In this document: one piece after another, positions 10,681 to 21,355 of the stretch
Layout of the letters: every line of letters begins with the position of its first letter
How positions within the stretch are numbered: position 1 is the stretch's first letter
Assembly (NCBI RefSeq): GCF_014898055.3
Contig: NW_023605305.1
Span: 113,246,734-113,310,733, forward strand
Reading direction: 5' to 3'
DNA: 64,000 bases
Source of the DNA: Talpa occidentalis
Taxonomy: Eukaryota > Chordata > Mammalia > Eulipotyphla > Talpidae
Position numbers and translations under genes: made by a program
The notes under the pieces: model-generated
What the model was told of the DNA's origin: nothing
Seen by the model: only the letters and a program-made list of their open reading frames with translations
The model's database searches: none

Positions 10681-11480
10681 TCGCCTCTTTTCTTATCCTT
10701 CTGTGAGCTTTTGCCTTTTAAAGAAGGGATTAAAAAAAAAATTTAATTTTTTTCACCTGGTCCTACTGCCCTTTCATCTGATTTTAGTTTGTTTGTTTCG
10801 AGTCTCCCCTCCCTCGGCTCCCGCTGCTCCGTCACCTCCTATAATTTATCTTGGCCCTCCCTTCTCATCCGCTGCGTTCACACTTTACATTAATTCAGCC
10901 TGTCTTTGATTCGGCTCCTTACGGGCCTTATTCTCTTCACATTGCCAGCCCCGCTCCTCATAGCCTCCTTCACTTCAAATAATTTAGTGCCGTTCTTTTA
11001 AAATTTATACCCTACATAACGACATCCACATTAATGCCTTTTCTCTCTCCCCACTTTCTTTTTTCTTTTTTTTAATTTTCTGTCCCCTGTCTGTGCTTCC
11101 TTAGACACAACATAAAACAAAAGTCTTTCATAATTTTGATTGTTATAACTTCTGTCACATAATAATGTGTCTGATCGTCTCCTTTGGTGACTGAAACCAT
11201 TTTTCTTTTGCTTCATTCCTTATTGCATCTACTTTTACTCGGGATCCACCCCACCCTTCTGGCAGAATCCGTGTCCAGATGAATAACCGTTGCCTACATA
11301 TATCTGCTTACGGATTTGATCCCCCACCCGGGTCACCCCCCCCCCATTTCTTTGGCTGTGTTCGTGAGTTGTCAGCGCTGTTGCCTTAACCAGCCCGGCT
11401 GGGCCAGAGTTTGGTGCTGTTTTTCTTTTCATAAAGGATTAATTCCTGTCACTGGCTGTTTGCTGGGTATTCTAGAATTA
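10680..11480. other. pyrimidine-rich unique intronic sequence
   Basis: This is plus-strand C/T-rich sequence with an A-run near 10731. There is no recognisable transposon and no coding frame that looks real. I see no further structure here. Confidence 0.5.
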
Positions 11481-11491
11481 TTCTCTAATTT

Positions 11492-12102
11492 TTTTTTAAG
11501 ATTTATTTATTTTTATACAAGAACTGGGATACAGGCCAGAGGTGTGGGGGGGTGAGAAGATTCATCAGAGACAGAGCAGAGAGCAAAACAGGCAGACTGA
11601 TGAAATACACTGCTGAGGGCCTCCCCGGTGGCGCAGCGGTTGAGCGCTGGGTTGCGAAGCTGCCCGCGGCCTCTGCGGCGCCGGTTCTATCCCCGGCTGC
11701 TCCCCGGCCACCGGAGGAGGGTCCCACATGGCGCGCAGACCTCTCCTGCCGCCCGCTGCTCCCCTCAGCAGTGTACTTTGGTCCTTCTGCCTGCTCTGCT
11801 CCCCGCTCTGGCTCTGGTGAATTCTCTCACCCTTCCACACTTCTGACTGTACCCAGTGCATGTGTGAACAAAAAACGAACAGACAAATAAATGAATGAAT
11901 GGATAAAAAAAAACATGCCTCTATTAAAAAAAAAAAAAAAAAAAAAGAAATACACTGCTGAGGGGAGCAGCGGGCAAGATAGGAGAGGTCTGCCGCACCA
12001 TGTAGGTATCTTCATGGCTGGCAGGGATGGAACCAGCACTGCAGAGGCTGCAGACAGCTTCACAATGCTGCGCTCAACCGCCTGAGCCACCAGGGAGGCC
12101 CC
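11492..12102 (-). mobile_element. outer SINE of a nested pair (interrupted 11618-11946)
   Basis: This is a minus-strand SINE whose 3' part is 11492-11617 and whose 5' part is 11963-12102. It is split by a younger plus-strand SINE. Its own TSD is ATTCTCTAATTT (11480-11491 and 12106-12117). The two halves join exactly across the inner element's target duplication. Confidence 0.93.
11618..11946 (+). mobile_element. inner SINE of a nested pair, young subtype
   Basis: This plus-strand copy of the young subtype (core TGCTCCCCGGCCACCGGAGG, tail TACCCAGTGCATG) is inserted in the core of an older SINE. The 16-bp target duplication GAAATACACTGCTGAG lies at 11602-11617 and 11947-11962. A long A tail with an internal AAATGAATGAATGG stretch follows. 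The long open frames seen here on both strands come from the SINE pair. Confidence 0.95.
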
Positions 12103-12365
12103 ATAATTCTCTAATTTAATGATTACTTGTTGAAGACCTGTGATGTGCACGACCTGGGCTGCACCGTGAGAGATGCACTGAGGCCAACTTTCCAGGGGCG
12201 TGGAGGCTCCAGGAGGACAGAGAACAAGGATTGACTTACAAGCCTTCTGGTGAGTCCTGCGGGACTCCCATCGCCGAGATGGCAGCACCATCAACCTGTC
12301 CGTCAGGAAGTGGGGGGCACCTCTGATCTCCCTCTCATGCACATCCCTCCACTATGAAGCCCTCT

Positions 12366-12679
12366 CCATTTTAAGCTTGAGAGCATAATGAAATAGCAGG
12401 AATTTAAAGAGACACAATCCTAACAAATAGCAAGTATTCATAACTTATTTGACATCTATGTTATTTTTCTGAATATCTAATTTCAAATAGCTGGCTCTGT
12501 ATAAGTAAATATTTCTCTCAGACAGACAGACATGTTCTTCCCAACTGGACCCTGCTGTATTTCCAGATAAAATGGACAAAGAAGAAGCCTTCACCATTCA
12601 AGTGTAGATAGTCAGGCTAGGCCAGTGCAACCCCAGCTCACCAAACTCCAAAATACACACACACACACACACACACACC
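12366..12679 (+). repeat. left arm of a long inverted repeat
   Basis: This arm matches the reverse complement of 13714-14055 over its whole length, at about 90% identity by eye. Shared landmarks are TTAAGCTTGAGAG, AATGAAATAGCAG, TTCATAACTTATTTGACATC, TTTCAAATAGCTGG, TTCCCAACTGGACCCTGCTG and CCCAGCTCACCAAACTCCAA. It contains a short (CAGA)3 tract (12519-12531) and ends inward in a (CA)n run (12655-12679). The arm resembles no transposon I recognise. Confidence 0.92.
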
Positions 12680-13713
12680 CTCCTCAAATCTTTTAAATTG
12701 GCAACTTGTCTTCACCTTCGCTGTCAGCATCTTGGTTCAAGCAGACTAGTGAAATAACCTTTTAATAAAGCATCCCACTGCTGCTGTCCTCTAGATTGTT
12801 CTCTGTACTTAGATCAGTTCTCTCGAACATTTCACTCTGTCTGAAAATGCACGAGAAGCTTCCCTCTGCTTAGGGGAGGGGGCCGGGCTGCCTGCTGCAT
12901 CGCAGCATCATCCTCTCCCTTCTCTGCTACTTCTTGATTCTCGGGAGCTGGCAGCCTGGAGGTTCCTTTGCCAGACTACCTTCTAGTGGGTTCCACCTAG
13001 TGCAGGAACTGTCCTGGTGGCTCAAAAGTGAAAGAGAAAGAGACGAAGTCACTGCTCAGGCCGCCATGGGTGAATGTGTGGGTACCAGCTACTGCGGGAA
13101 TGAGGCTTGGCCAGCAGCTTCCAGATGCCATAAAAATCAGGGCAGCCTGGCCTCATGCAGAAGGATGCAGCCCGGGAATTGGAAGTCTCTGAAGCGGTGG
13201 CAGGAACTGGATGTCTCCCTGGCGCTCAGAGGAGCAGCCGGACCCCCAGACACCTCGGTGACTCAGTTCCCTGGAACCGCGGAGCCTGAAGTCTCCGACC
13301 AGTCGTTGCACTCTCTGTCCTCAGTGTTTTAGCTTCCACGAGGCCTGTTTCTCCATGTTCACATGTCACTGCAGCTTTTGCTTCCATATCTTCTTACCCT
13401 GGTCCCATATGTGTCTGTCCAAACTCTTGAGAAAGAGAATCTCCCAGGGGATCACGCTCAGCGCCCTAAGTAGACGTAGTGACACTCCCCTGAAGTGCAG
13501 TTGCTTTATCTGCAGTAGGGATAACGCCATCGCCGGGCTGGCAGAGCTGTGAGAACTGGAGCAGTTAACATGCGTGTTGGTAGCTCGGTGGCTGGCAAGT
13601 AACGCCCAACGCACGTAGCTCCTTCCGTCTCCCTCCCCCAAGTCAGCATAGTGTATTTTTCTGGGTCTGTGGCATTATAGGTACTTAACAAGGATTTGCT
13701 GTATATTAATAAA
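12680..13713. other. spacer between the inverted-repeat arms
   Basis: This is about 1.03 kb of unique-looking, moderately GC-rich sequence. A 132-codon plus-strand open frame (12934-13332) lies inside it and has no recognisable domain. The frame is probably chance, but its position between two inverted arms deserves notice. No repeat family is identified in the spacer. Confidence 0.6.
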
Positions 13714-13871
13714 ATTGTGTGTGTGTGCATGTGTGTGTGTGTGTGTGTATTTTGGAGTTTGGTGAGCTGGGGTTGCACTGGCTAGCCTGACTGTCTACAC
13801 ATGCATGGTGAAGGCCTCTTCTATGTCCATTTTATCTGGAAAAACAGCAGGGTCCAGTTGGGAAGAACACA

Positions 13872-13902
<31 letters not shown>

Positions 13903-14055
13903 GAGAGAAATATTTACTAATATAGGGCCAGCTATTTGAAATTATATATTCAGAAAATAATATAGATGTCAAATAAGTTATGAACACTTGCTGTTTGTTA
14001 GTATGGTGTCTCTTTAATTTTCTGCTATTTCATTACACTCTCAAGCTTAAGATGG
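13714..14055 (-). repeat. right arm of a long inverted repeat
   Basis: This is the inverted copy of 12366-12679. It begins inward with a (GT)n run (13715-13749) and ends outward in CTCAAGCTTAAGATGG. The (GTCT)n tract at 13872-13903 has expanded compared with the three units of the left arm and accounts for most of the length difference. Scattered substitutions and one or two single-base gaps separate the arms. Confidence 0.92.
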
Positions 14056-14830
14056 TCTCAGCAACCCTTCGTGGTTCCCTTACCAAGTTCAGCCAAAACA
14101 ACTTCATTTACCTTTCATACATTTATCTGAAAGGCTCCTTTTCTAGTCCTTTCGCTCATGTCTGTTCTCCAGCCACCGCCTCCGTGCCACTCATGCTAAT
14201 GCTGATTTTGACAAAAGAAATGCCACATCTATACTTGACCTGCATCAACATTTTATGAAGCGATCACATATAGATTTGCTGGTGGGAGAAAACACCAATG
14301 TTTTCTCCATCCTTCAGTCTCTCTACCCATCTGTCTATTTGTAATGTAAATATGCATGGACGTTCTGGCTACAACCGTTTCCAAAATCCAGAAATAGCTG
14401 AAACATAACCAACCAGAAACAGTCAAGTGCTTGAGCTATGTTCTAGGGAAAACAGTGGTTTGGGCTAAAAACCAGACCCGCGTTTGCATCCTCTGCTCCT
14501 TATTATCAAGCAATTAGGACTTTCTAAACCTGGGAGGAAGCATAAACAGACAGATGAGAAACGTAGGGTAGCAGAATAAATGCTGCAGTAAACCAGAGCC
14601 GACTTTATTGCACTTGTCTGCACGCTTTATAGTGGTGCAAGGACCCCTGTAGCAGGAAATGTGGGCTGTTCCGTGTAGCATGGCGATGGCGCTTGGGGGA
14701 CAGCCTGAGGGAAGTTGGGGGGAAAGAGGAGCCCAAAGAAACAGGGCTTCTGGGCTGGGGAATATGCGGTGGCCACAGGCAGGTCAGCCTGAGATAGGAC
14801 AGACTGGACACAGGAAACGCAGAGCTGTTT
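14056..14830. other. unique intronic sequence
   Basis: No gene, repeat family or clear regulatory cluster is recognised in this stretch. Short open frames here lack any conserved motif. Confidence 0.5.
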
Positions 14831-14839
14831 CAGACTTTC

Positions 14840-15114
14840 TCTTTTTTTTAAAAAAAAAAAAAGATTTTATTTTTATTTATACAAGAACTGGGGTACAGGC
14901 CAGAAGCATGAAAGGATTCGCCAGAGACAGAGCAGGGAGCAGAACAGGCTAACGGACCAAAGACACTGCTGAGGGGAGCAGCGGGCGAGACAGGAGAGGT
15001 CTGCCACACCATGTGGGTATCTCCCTGGCTGGCTGGGAATCGAACCCATGCTGCAGAGGCTGCGGACAGCTTCAGAGCGCTGCGCTCAACCTGCTGCCCC
15101 ACTGGGGATGCCCT
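14840..15114 (-). mobile_element. tRNA-derived SINE
   Basis: This is a full-length minus-strand copy with the 11-bp direct repeat TTCAGACTTTC (14829-14839 and 15117-15127). The tail is longer and more A-rich than average. Confidence 0.92.
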
Positions 15115-15763
15115 GATTCAGACTTTCATTAGCTATGTGCTGGGGACTTCCCTGGACAAGTAGAGTCACTTAGTGTGTATGAAGCGATCAGGAGCCCAGA
15201 ATTCAAGTTAATACAACAAACAGACACGTAGTCCCTACAGAGACGTTTGATCAGAAATAGACACGGCCTCACATACTGCTGGGCGTTCCTCACCGCAAAG
15301 CTAAGCAGCTACCCCTCTGCTTGTCTCCATCAATACTGCCCAAGGCACATGAACTGTCATCTCTGTGACAGGATCAGAATTACAGGTAAAGTGTTCTAGT
15401 TCCGTGAAGAACGAAAATGTTTCACGGGGCCAAGGCTTTAGGGGGAAGGGGTGGGGAAAAGCTAATGGAATTTCTCTTTTTCCTCAGACACTTTCAAAGT
15501 GGCAAGGCTTGCCTACCAGTGCGTGCTGATCTAAAAAATGAAAGGAGGGGCGGGGGGTGGTGATGAGGGATAGCGGGGTCACATGGGAGAGGGACTGGGT
15601 CGGCAGCCCTGGCCAGCAGTATACACAGTGCAGGTGATGGTTGTCTACACCCGCTGGTTGTGTATTTTTCAGACCTGTCAGTAGCAGCAGCAGGTAATCG
15701 GATAAATTACGGATCCAGGAAAAGTGAAGACACTTTACATCACATTGAAAAATTGACACTCAG
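15115..15763. other. unique intronic sequence
   Basis: Nothing recognisable is present apart from a G-rich patch near 15545-15560. Confidence 0.5.
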
Positions 15764-16008
15764 GGCCTCCCTGGTGGCGCAGCGGTTGAGCGCTCGGTTG
15801 CGAAGATGCCCGCAGCCTCTGCTGCACCGGTTCGATCCCCAGCTGCTCCCCGGCCACCAGAGGAGGGTCCCACATGGCGCGCAGACCTCTCCTGCCGCCC
15901 GCTGCTCCCCTCAGCAGTGTACTTGTCAGTCTGCCTGTTCTGTTCCCTGCTCTGGCTCTGGTGAATTCTCTCACCCTCCCGCGCTTCTGACTGTACCCAG
16001 TGCTTGTA

Positions 16009-16039
<31 letters not shown>

Positions 16040-16050
16040 ATCTTTAAAAA
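15764..16050 (+). mobile_element. tRNA-derived SINE, young subtype, expanded AAAT tail
   Basis: This plus-strand copy has the young core (TGCTCCCCGGCCACCAGAGG) and tail TACCCAGTGCTTGTATAAAT. The (AAAT)n part of the tail has grown to about eight units (16010-16041). The 10-bp TSD GAAAAATTGA lies at 15748-15757 and 16051-16060. Confidence 0.93.
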
Positions 16051-16107
16051 GAAAAATTGAAGCTCAACCCTCAGGTCCAATAGGGTCGCCATTAGTCACA
16101 GCTCTTT

Positions 16108-16345
16108 GAATTTATCCCTTCCTTTCTTTTCTTTTCTTTTCTTTTTCTTTTTATTTCTTTTTCTTTTTATTTTTTTATTTATAAACAATATTTGTTTCCC
16201 CCACCCCCTCAGGTGGAGTCCCCATAGAGTTTCCTTCCCCAATGCCCCCGTGCACCATCACCTCAGTCCCCTGTGTGTCTCCCTCCCTCCCTCTGATCCC
16301 TCTCCTGCCTCCTCCCCTGCAGGATGTCTCTGGTTTATAATTATC
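16108..16345 (-). mobile_element. L1 fragment, 3' UTR only
   Basis: This severely 5'-truncated L1 on the minus strand runs from a T-rich tail through the AACAATATTTGTTTCCCCCA and CAGGATGTCTCTGG landmarks of the L1 3' UTR. The 12-bp TSD TCACAGCTCTTT is at 16096-16107 and 16346-16357. At 238 bp it includes no ORF2 sequence. Confidence 0.9.
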
Positions 16346-16569
16346 TCACAGCTCTTTATATTTAAATGGAATAAAACGGAAAATTCCGATCCTCTGTCAA
16401 CATGTCAAGTGCTCAACAGCCGTGTGCAGCCAGTGGGGCGAGGCCGTAGAGGGCGTTTCCATCACCACAGCGAGCCCTGTTGAGCAGGACTGCTCTGGCG
16501 TGTGGACATACAAGGAATCAACACTTACAACTCCTGAGTTTTCATGATGCCAGAGACGTACGTATTACA

Positions 16570-16790
16570 AGGGGGTTAAGAGCACAGACGCCAACCAAGC
16601 TTTCTAGACTCAAATTCTGGGTCCAATTCTTGCTAAGTTATATAACCTTGAACAAGTCACCAGCCACTCTGTGTTCCACAACAGTAAAATGAGGATGACA
16701 ATAGTGTAAATTTTATAAGGTCGTGAGGATTAAATGGGTTAATGCAGGGAAAACACTAACTGGTTCCAACACAGCCCAGGCTACTCAAGT
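16570..16790 (+). mobile_element. MIR SINE fragment
   Basis: MIR landmarks appear in order: GACTCAAATTCTGGGTCCAA, AACCTTGAACAAGTCACC, AGTAAAATGAGGATGACAAT, then GAGGATTAAATGGGTTAATG. It is an ancient element close upstream (in plus coordinates) of exon 4. Confidence 0.8.
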
Positions 16791-16973
16791 TGTTAACTCT
16801 TAATATTTTTCGTTTTACACTGAAACAGATTTCTATAATTTAGTACCGGGGGGCAGAGGCACAGGACTCATGTGCGTTCCCTCTTTCCCATGAACCAAAT
16901 CTTATTGAGGTAGGTGAAACAGTCTCTTGCCAGCATGCGTACGTGTGAGACCAGGGCGAACCGTGGGGCTTAC

Positions 16974-17059
16974 TTGTACAGTAGAATGTCAGCAGCCTGG
17001 AGAACAGGGTACATGAGCAGGCCCACGGTTCCATCCTGCTTCTGCTTGGCAGTCTTTGC
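16974..17059 (-). CDS. WARS2: WARS2 exon 4
   Basis: This 86-base exon encodes [20 protein letters not shown] followed by QAADILLY. The [12 protein letters not shown] stretch is the highly conserved tryptophanyl-tRNA synthetase catalytic core that forms part of the tryptophan/adenylate pocket. The acceptor AG is at 17061-17060 after a C/T tract. The donor is GTAAGC, with the AA of a lysine codon left at 16974 and completed by exon 5. No lesion is present. The length and phases match the neighbouring exons. Confidence 0.96.
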
Positions 17060-17347
17060 CTGTAGGGGAGCAAGCAATAGGGGAGAGAAATGCAACATGA
17101 ACCCCCTTATATTGCTAAATGAAGAGACCGTAAAGGCTAGCCACGGCTGATCTGAAGCCACCTGTAACAACATATGTGTCTCCTGGCTGGCTTGTCTTCA
17201 CGCTCCAGGCTTAGGCAAGAATAAGGTGACTCCATCCCACCACTGCCCTTTAAAGGCCTCTGCACTACTACTAGTTCTTATCCATTCAGTTAAAGTGAAA
17301 GTATAATTTTTTTTTAGGTTTCAAATCAGAAAAATTTTAGATTTCGA

Positions 17348-17636
17348 GGGCCTCCCTAGTGGCCTAGGGGTTAAGGCTCAGTGTTTTCACCCCAACAGCC
17401 AGCCATGATGGCCTGAAATTTCGATCCCTGGCCAGGGAGCTGACCCACATGGTGCAGCAGACCTCTCCTGACTCGCCTGCTGCTCCCCTCAGCATGTATT
17501 TTAGTGCATCTGCCTGTTCTGTTCCCCACTCAGTCTCTGGAGAATCCTCTCATGCCCACCTCCACTCCTGCACCTCTGGCCTACACCCCAGTTCTTCTAT
17601 GCAAAATAAATTAATAAAATCCTTTTTTTTTTTTTT
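17348..17636 (+). mobile_element. tRNA-derived SINE, divergent copy
   Basis: This older plus-strand copy has a rearranged tRNA-like part (GTTTTCACCCCAACAGCC in place of the usual arm). The flank AAAATTTTAGATTTC (17331-17345) resembles AAAATTTCTAGATTTC at 18513-18528. The original target site therefore seems to enclose this SINE, the next SINE and the LTR-like insert. Confidence 0.85.
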
Positions 17637-17643
17637 AAGAAGA

Positions 17644-18508
17644 GGGCCTCCCTGGTGGCACAGGCAGTTGAACACAGTGCTGTGAAGCTGTCCGCAGCCT
17701 CTGCAGTGCCAGTTCTATAACAGGGTGGTCCCCAGGAAAGGGGGAGGTTTCAGGTTCCCTGCCACATCCAAATGCAGGGTGGAGCTGATTAGGGAGAGAA
17801 GAAGCTGCAGAGGAGACTGAGAAGGAAGGAAGCAGGGTGGAGCCAGAAGGAGACCTGGAGGAGGCGCATGGAGCCGAGAGACACGTGAAGAAACTGCACT
17901 TGCCTTTTGGTCGTGGACTGGGTGACAGAGATGTGGGTGAGACCCGTGGGGAGGTGACAATGGCAGCTTTTATCTTGATTTTGATTTTGCTTTTTTCCTT
18001 CCAGACTTGTCTGGTTGTTTCTGACCCTTTTCTAGTGGGGACACTGGAAGGTGCTTTAGACTTGGGGCAGCTTTGGGGACTTGCTCTGGGCCAATCCTGC
18101 TTGGGTGGACTTTTACCCACGAGGGTATGGGTCACTTTGGGTGCTTGATTTAGAAACTAGATTCTTTGCCTTTCTGTATTGTTTCCTAATTGTATTAAAG
18201 TTCCTTCCCATTAAAGTCTCATATGTTTTGTGTTGATGCGGCGGATGGCAGAACCTATTTAAGAGCAGGCAGGTTTGCGGGGTTTGGGCTGCCCCTCTCC
18301 CTGCCCTGTAACAGTTCGATCCCCACTGGCTGCGAGAAACCCACATGGTGAGGCAGACCTCTCCTGTCTTGCCCGCTGCTCCCCTCAGCAGTGTATTTCG
18401 TCAGTCTGCCTGTTCTGTTCCCCACTCTGTCTCTGGTGAATCTGTCACCCTTCCACACATCTGGCCTATATCCCAGTTCTTGTATAAATAAATAAAAATT
18501 TAAAAAAG
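17644..18508 (+). mobile_element. tRNA-derived SINE interrupted by an LTR-like insertion
   Basis: The 5' part is 17644-17715 and the 3' part resumes at 18314 with GTTCGATCCCCACTGG. The break falls precisely in the B box. The two parts read as one SINE if the insertion and one copy of GTTC are removed. Confidence 0.9.
17716..18313. mobile_element. probable solo LTR (598 bp) inserted in a SINE
   Basis: The insert starts TATAACAGGG and ends CCCTGTAACA, giving near-perfect inverted ends. It is flanked by the 4-bp repeat GTTC (17712-17715 and 18314-18317). This matches a retroviral LTR with TG...CA ends, one end mutated to TA. An ATTAAAG polyadenylation-like signal lies near 18194. No internal retroviral genes are present, so it looks like a recombined solo LTR. 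Orientation is uncertain. A 103-codon open frame (17837-18148) with a hydrophobic N-terminal run lies inside; I give it no function. Confidence 0.6.
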
Positions 18509-20652
18509 AAAGAAAATTTCTAGATTTCACAGGCAAGGTCAGAAAAAAATAAATGTCTATAATATTACTATTAGTCAACATCAAATGCCCTTTCTTCATT
18601 ATACAGATGAAAAAGTCTTCCTAATGGGGAAACTGGTGGGAACAGCAGAGGTGGTGGCAGAAGTATTTGGTAACTGGCTATACACTACAAGGGTGCACCC
18701 CCTGAATGCAAGCCCTCGTGGCACCAGCGCTCCTGCTGCAGTTACACATTGCTGCCAGGCAATCTGGCTGTCTGCACAGAACCACTAAATAGCAGGACAC
18801 GTTGTGTACCGTTGACTGGTAACTGCTTCCAAGGTCTAGGAGCATCATTGTAAAATGACAAACTGCTATTTGGTGTGTTGTTGTATCTAAGTACTTAATT
18901 AATGAATGAATGAATCACTTCCCTGAAGTCCAGTTGCTTCTGAATGAACTCAACAGCTGAATTTATAAATTTGCCTGCTTCCAGGAAGAAGCTCTTGAGC
19001 TCACAACTTGGGGTCCCCGGCTAACATGCAGATACACCCCTGGAGGCTGGGCCTGAAAAGCAGGGGCTTCTCTCTAACCCTCTGAATGTCAAAGCTTCAT
19101 CATTTAGTAACAATCCTAACTTTCTGGCTATTTCAAGTAGTTTCTGGCTGATGGCGACAAAGAAATGCTATAGGCCATTAAATGATTTGCACATATGATG
19201 CCCTCAGTACATTTTCTCATTACACGTCCATGGATGAAGGCCAGTTCGTAATGATCACTGGGCAAAGATAATGAGGGTTTAATTTGGAAATGAGCAAATG
19301 GGAAAAGAACCCGATTTTTAAAAATTTCTATGACATCAGAGAATATTTACAGTCATTTTATATAAGAAGACTGGAGGAAGGGGGACTATGTGAAGAGCAT
19401 GGAGAGTTATCGACTGTCTCCGCGTCATCTTGATAACCCCCCTACAACCCTGACCTCAGCTGCCCTGAACAAGCTTGCCCAGCCCTGCTCTCCCTCTCCT
19501 TGTCCCAATCAAAACCAAGCTAGGTGCTCCTCAACCCTCACAGCACGGGAACCCTCCTCTACATGGACTTTTGACATTTACAGATTGCTCTTTTGGTCTC
19601 TTCCTAAATACACTACAGGCTTCAAGCAGGGGCTAAGCTGCACCCCCGGCCTCAGCATCATGTGAGGCTTGCACAAATGCATCTCAAGCGTCTGTGGCTA
19701 CTCAAGGGACGAAGGGCTGGTGGCAGAAGGCAGTAGCACCCTCGAGGGCAGGCCGCTGCTGGAAACCCTTGCTTTTCCCGCAGGTAAGAAATCAGGCAGC
19801 ACATGATCAGCGCATGCACAGGTCATGCGCTTGGGCTTTGGGTCCTCGGTCACTATTTTCAAGTGGGGACACGTCCCATGAAGTTAGGATCCGCTGTTTA
19901 CAGAAAGGACTTCAGCATTCAACGCAGAGTATTACAACAGCATGGGAAAATCTCGTCTACTACCAAAAAATGCAGAAAAAATTATAAAATTTTGTTTCGC
20001 ATTCTGGTGGGTGATGGATCTGTCCTCCTCTTAGTTCCCTTCCTGGCACTACACTGTAAGGCTCTGTCTGTTTTCCCTCCTGCGAGTGTGAAGGATTCTG
20101 CGAACCAGCTTTTGAGGAAACCAACAGCCCTGAAAATAGGCTGGAAAGAAGCTAGAAACTGGAATTAGTGATGAGGTGGTCGGGGGCTACCAACCCACCC
20201 TCGGGTTATCCAATTGCAAAACTAAATGCAAGTAAAGTACTCTCAATTACCCAATTTATCTTGCTCAGTTGAAGGTCTTAGGAAAAGTATAGCCTTGGTT
20301 CTGTGGGTTTGAACTGTTGCCTGAATTCATATTGTTTAAATGTTAAATAAAAAACATTGTCTCTTTTCTCCACTTGACGAAAACATTCTTGCCTTACTGT
20401 CAGCTAATTCCAGTGGAGATGGGCGGCGACTTGAGCCCAGGAATCCAGAGGTTGTGATTGTTAATTATAATGTGGTAGCTGCTAAGTCATCACTGAGTAT
20501 ATCCAAAAGTCACTCTGACTCAACCATATGCAGAGAAAATCAGATAATCAAACATTGGCTGTTTTAATCCAGTTTTGAAGTTGGAAAGGATCTTGGGAGG
20601 CCTTATTTTGGTTTAATGCCCAAGACAGAGAGAGGGGCCCTTCCAGCCACTA

Positions 20653-20883
<231 letters not shown>

Positions 20884-21029
20884 TTAACAAAGCGGTCAAG
20901 GTTTTATTACATATAAGACAAAGCTAAACAGACAATGGGTATTACCTGAAAAGGCTGGAAATACCCCAAATCAAAGTAATTAAAAAAAAAAAAAAAACAA
21001 CTATGAAGAGGGCTGAGTCATAATGCATA

Positions 21030-21355
21030 GTGTTTTAAGTTAATTATTTAATTGTACTTTTATTATTGAGGTGACACTGGTTCACCACTCTGCGTGTGAC
21101 TCAAACAGGGAACAGAGTCCCGTCCCCCAGTGCCTGGCACCACACCCAGCACCAAAGAGGCTCCCAAACCCTCCACCACCATCCTCTGTTTCCCTCCCCC
21201 CACGTGCCCTCAATTCGACAGTCAGATTTCTAGGGTTTGTTACTGGTTTGGTTTTGTCTGACCCTTTGTTGTGTTTCTCTATATTTCACATATAAGTGAA
21301 ACCAGCTGGCATTTGTCTTTCTCTTTCTGATTTACTTCACTTAGCACATGATGCA
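21030..21355 (-). mobile_element. old L1 3' fragment
   Basis: Minus-strand L1 3' UTR landmarks are present: a 3' AT-rich end, the CT-rich region CCACCACCATCCTCTGTTTC, CACATATAAGTGAAACCAGC, and TTTACTTCACTTAGCAC at the end of ORF2. It is diverged and contains no intact frame. Confidence 0.75.

Larger units (their letters stand above)
3700..16973 (-). other. WARS2: WARS2 intron 4
   Basis: This 13.3 kb intron runs from the donor GTAAGC at 16973 to the acceptor at 3700. It contains SINEs, one L2 piece, two MIRs, a 3'-UTR-only L1 fragment, microsatellites and a long inverted repeat at 12366-14055. The stretch 3700-5600 is unique-looking with no recognisable element, and so is most of 6040-6980. 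No additional exon is needed to complete the protein between exons 4 and 5. Confidence 0.85.

Noticed and set aside
11827..12342. 171-codon minus-strand open frame
   Set aside because: It crosses the nested SINE pair and contains an F run from the A tail; not a gene.
12366..14055. Calling the inverted repeat a known DNA transposon
   Set aside because: The termini do not match a known superfamily, and only a 3-base TCT is shared at the flanks, which is too little to claim a target duplication.
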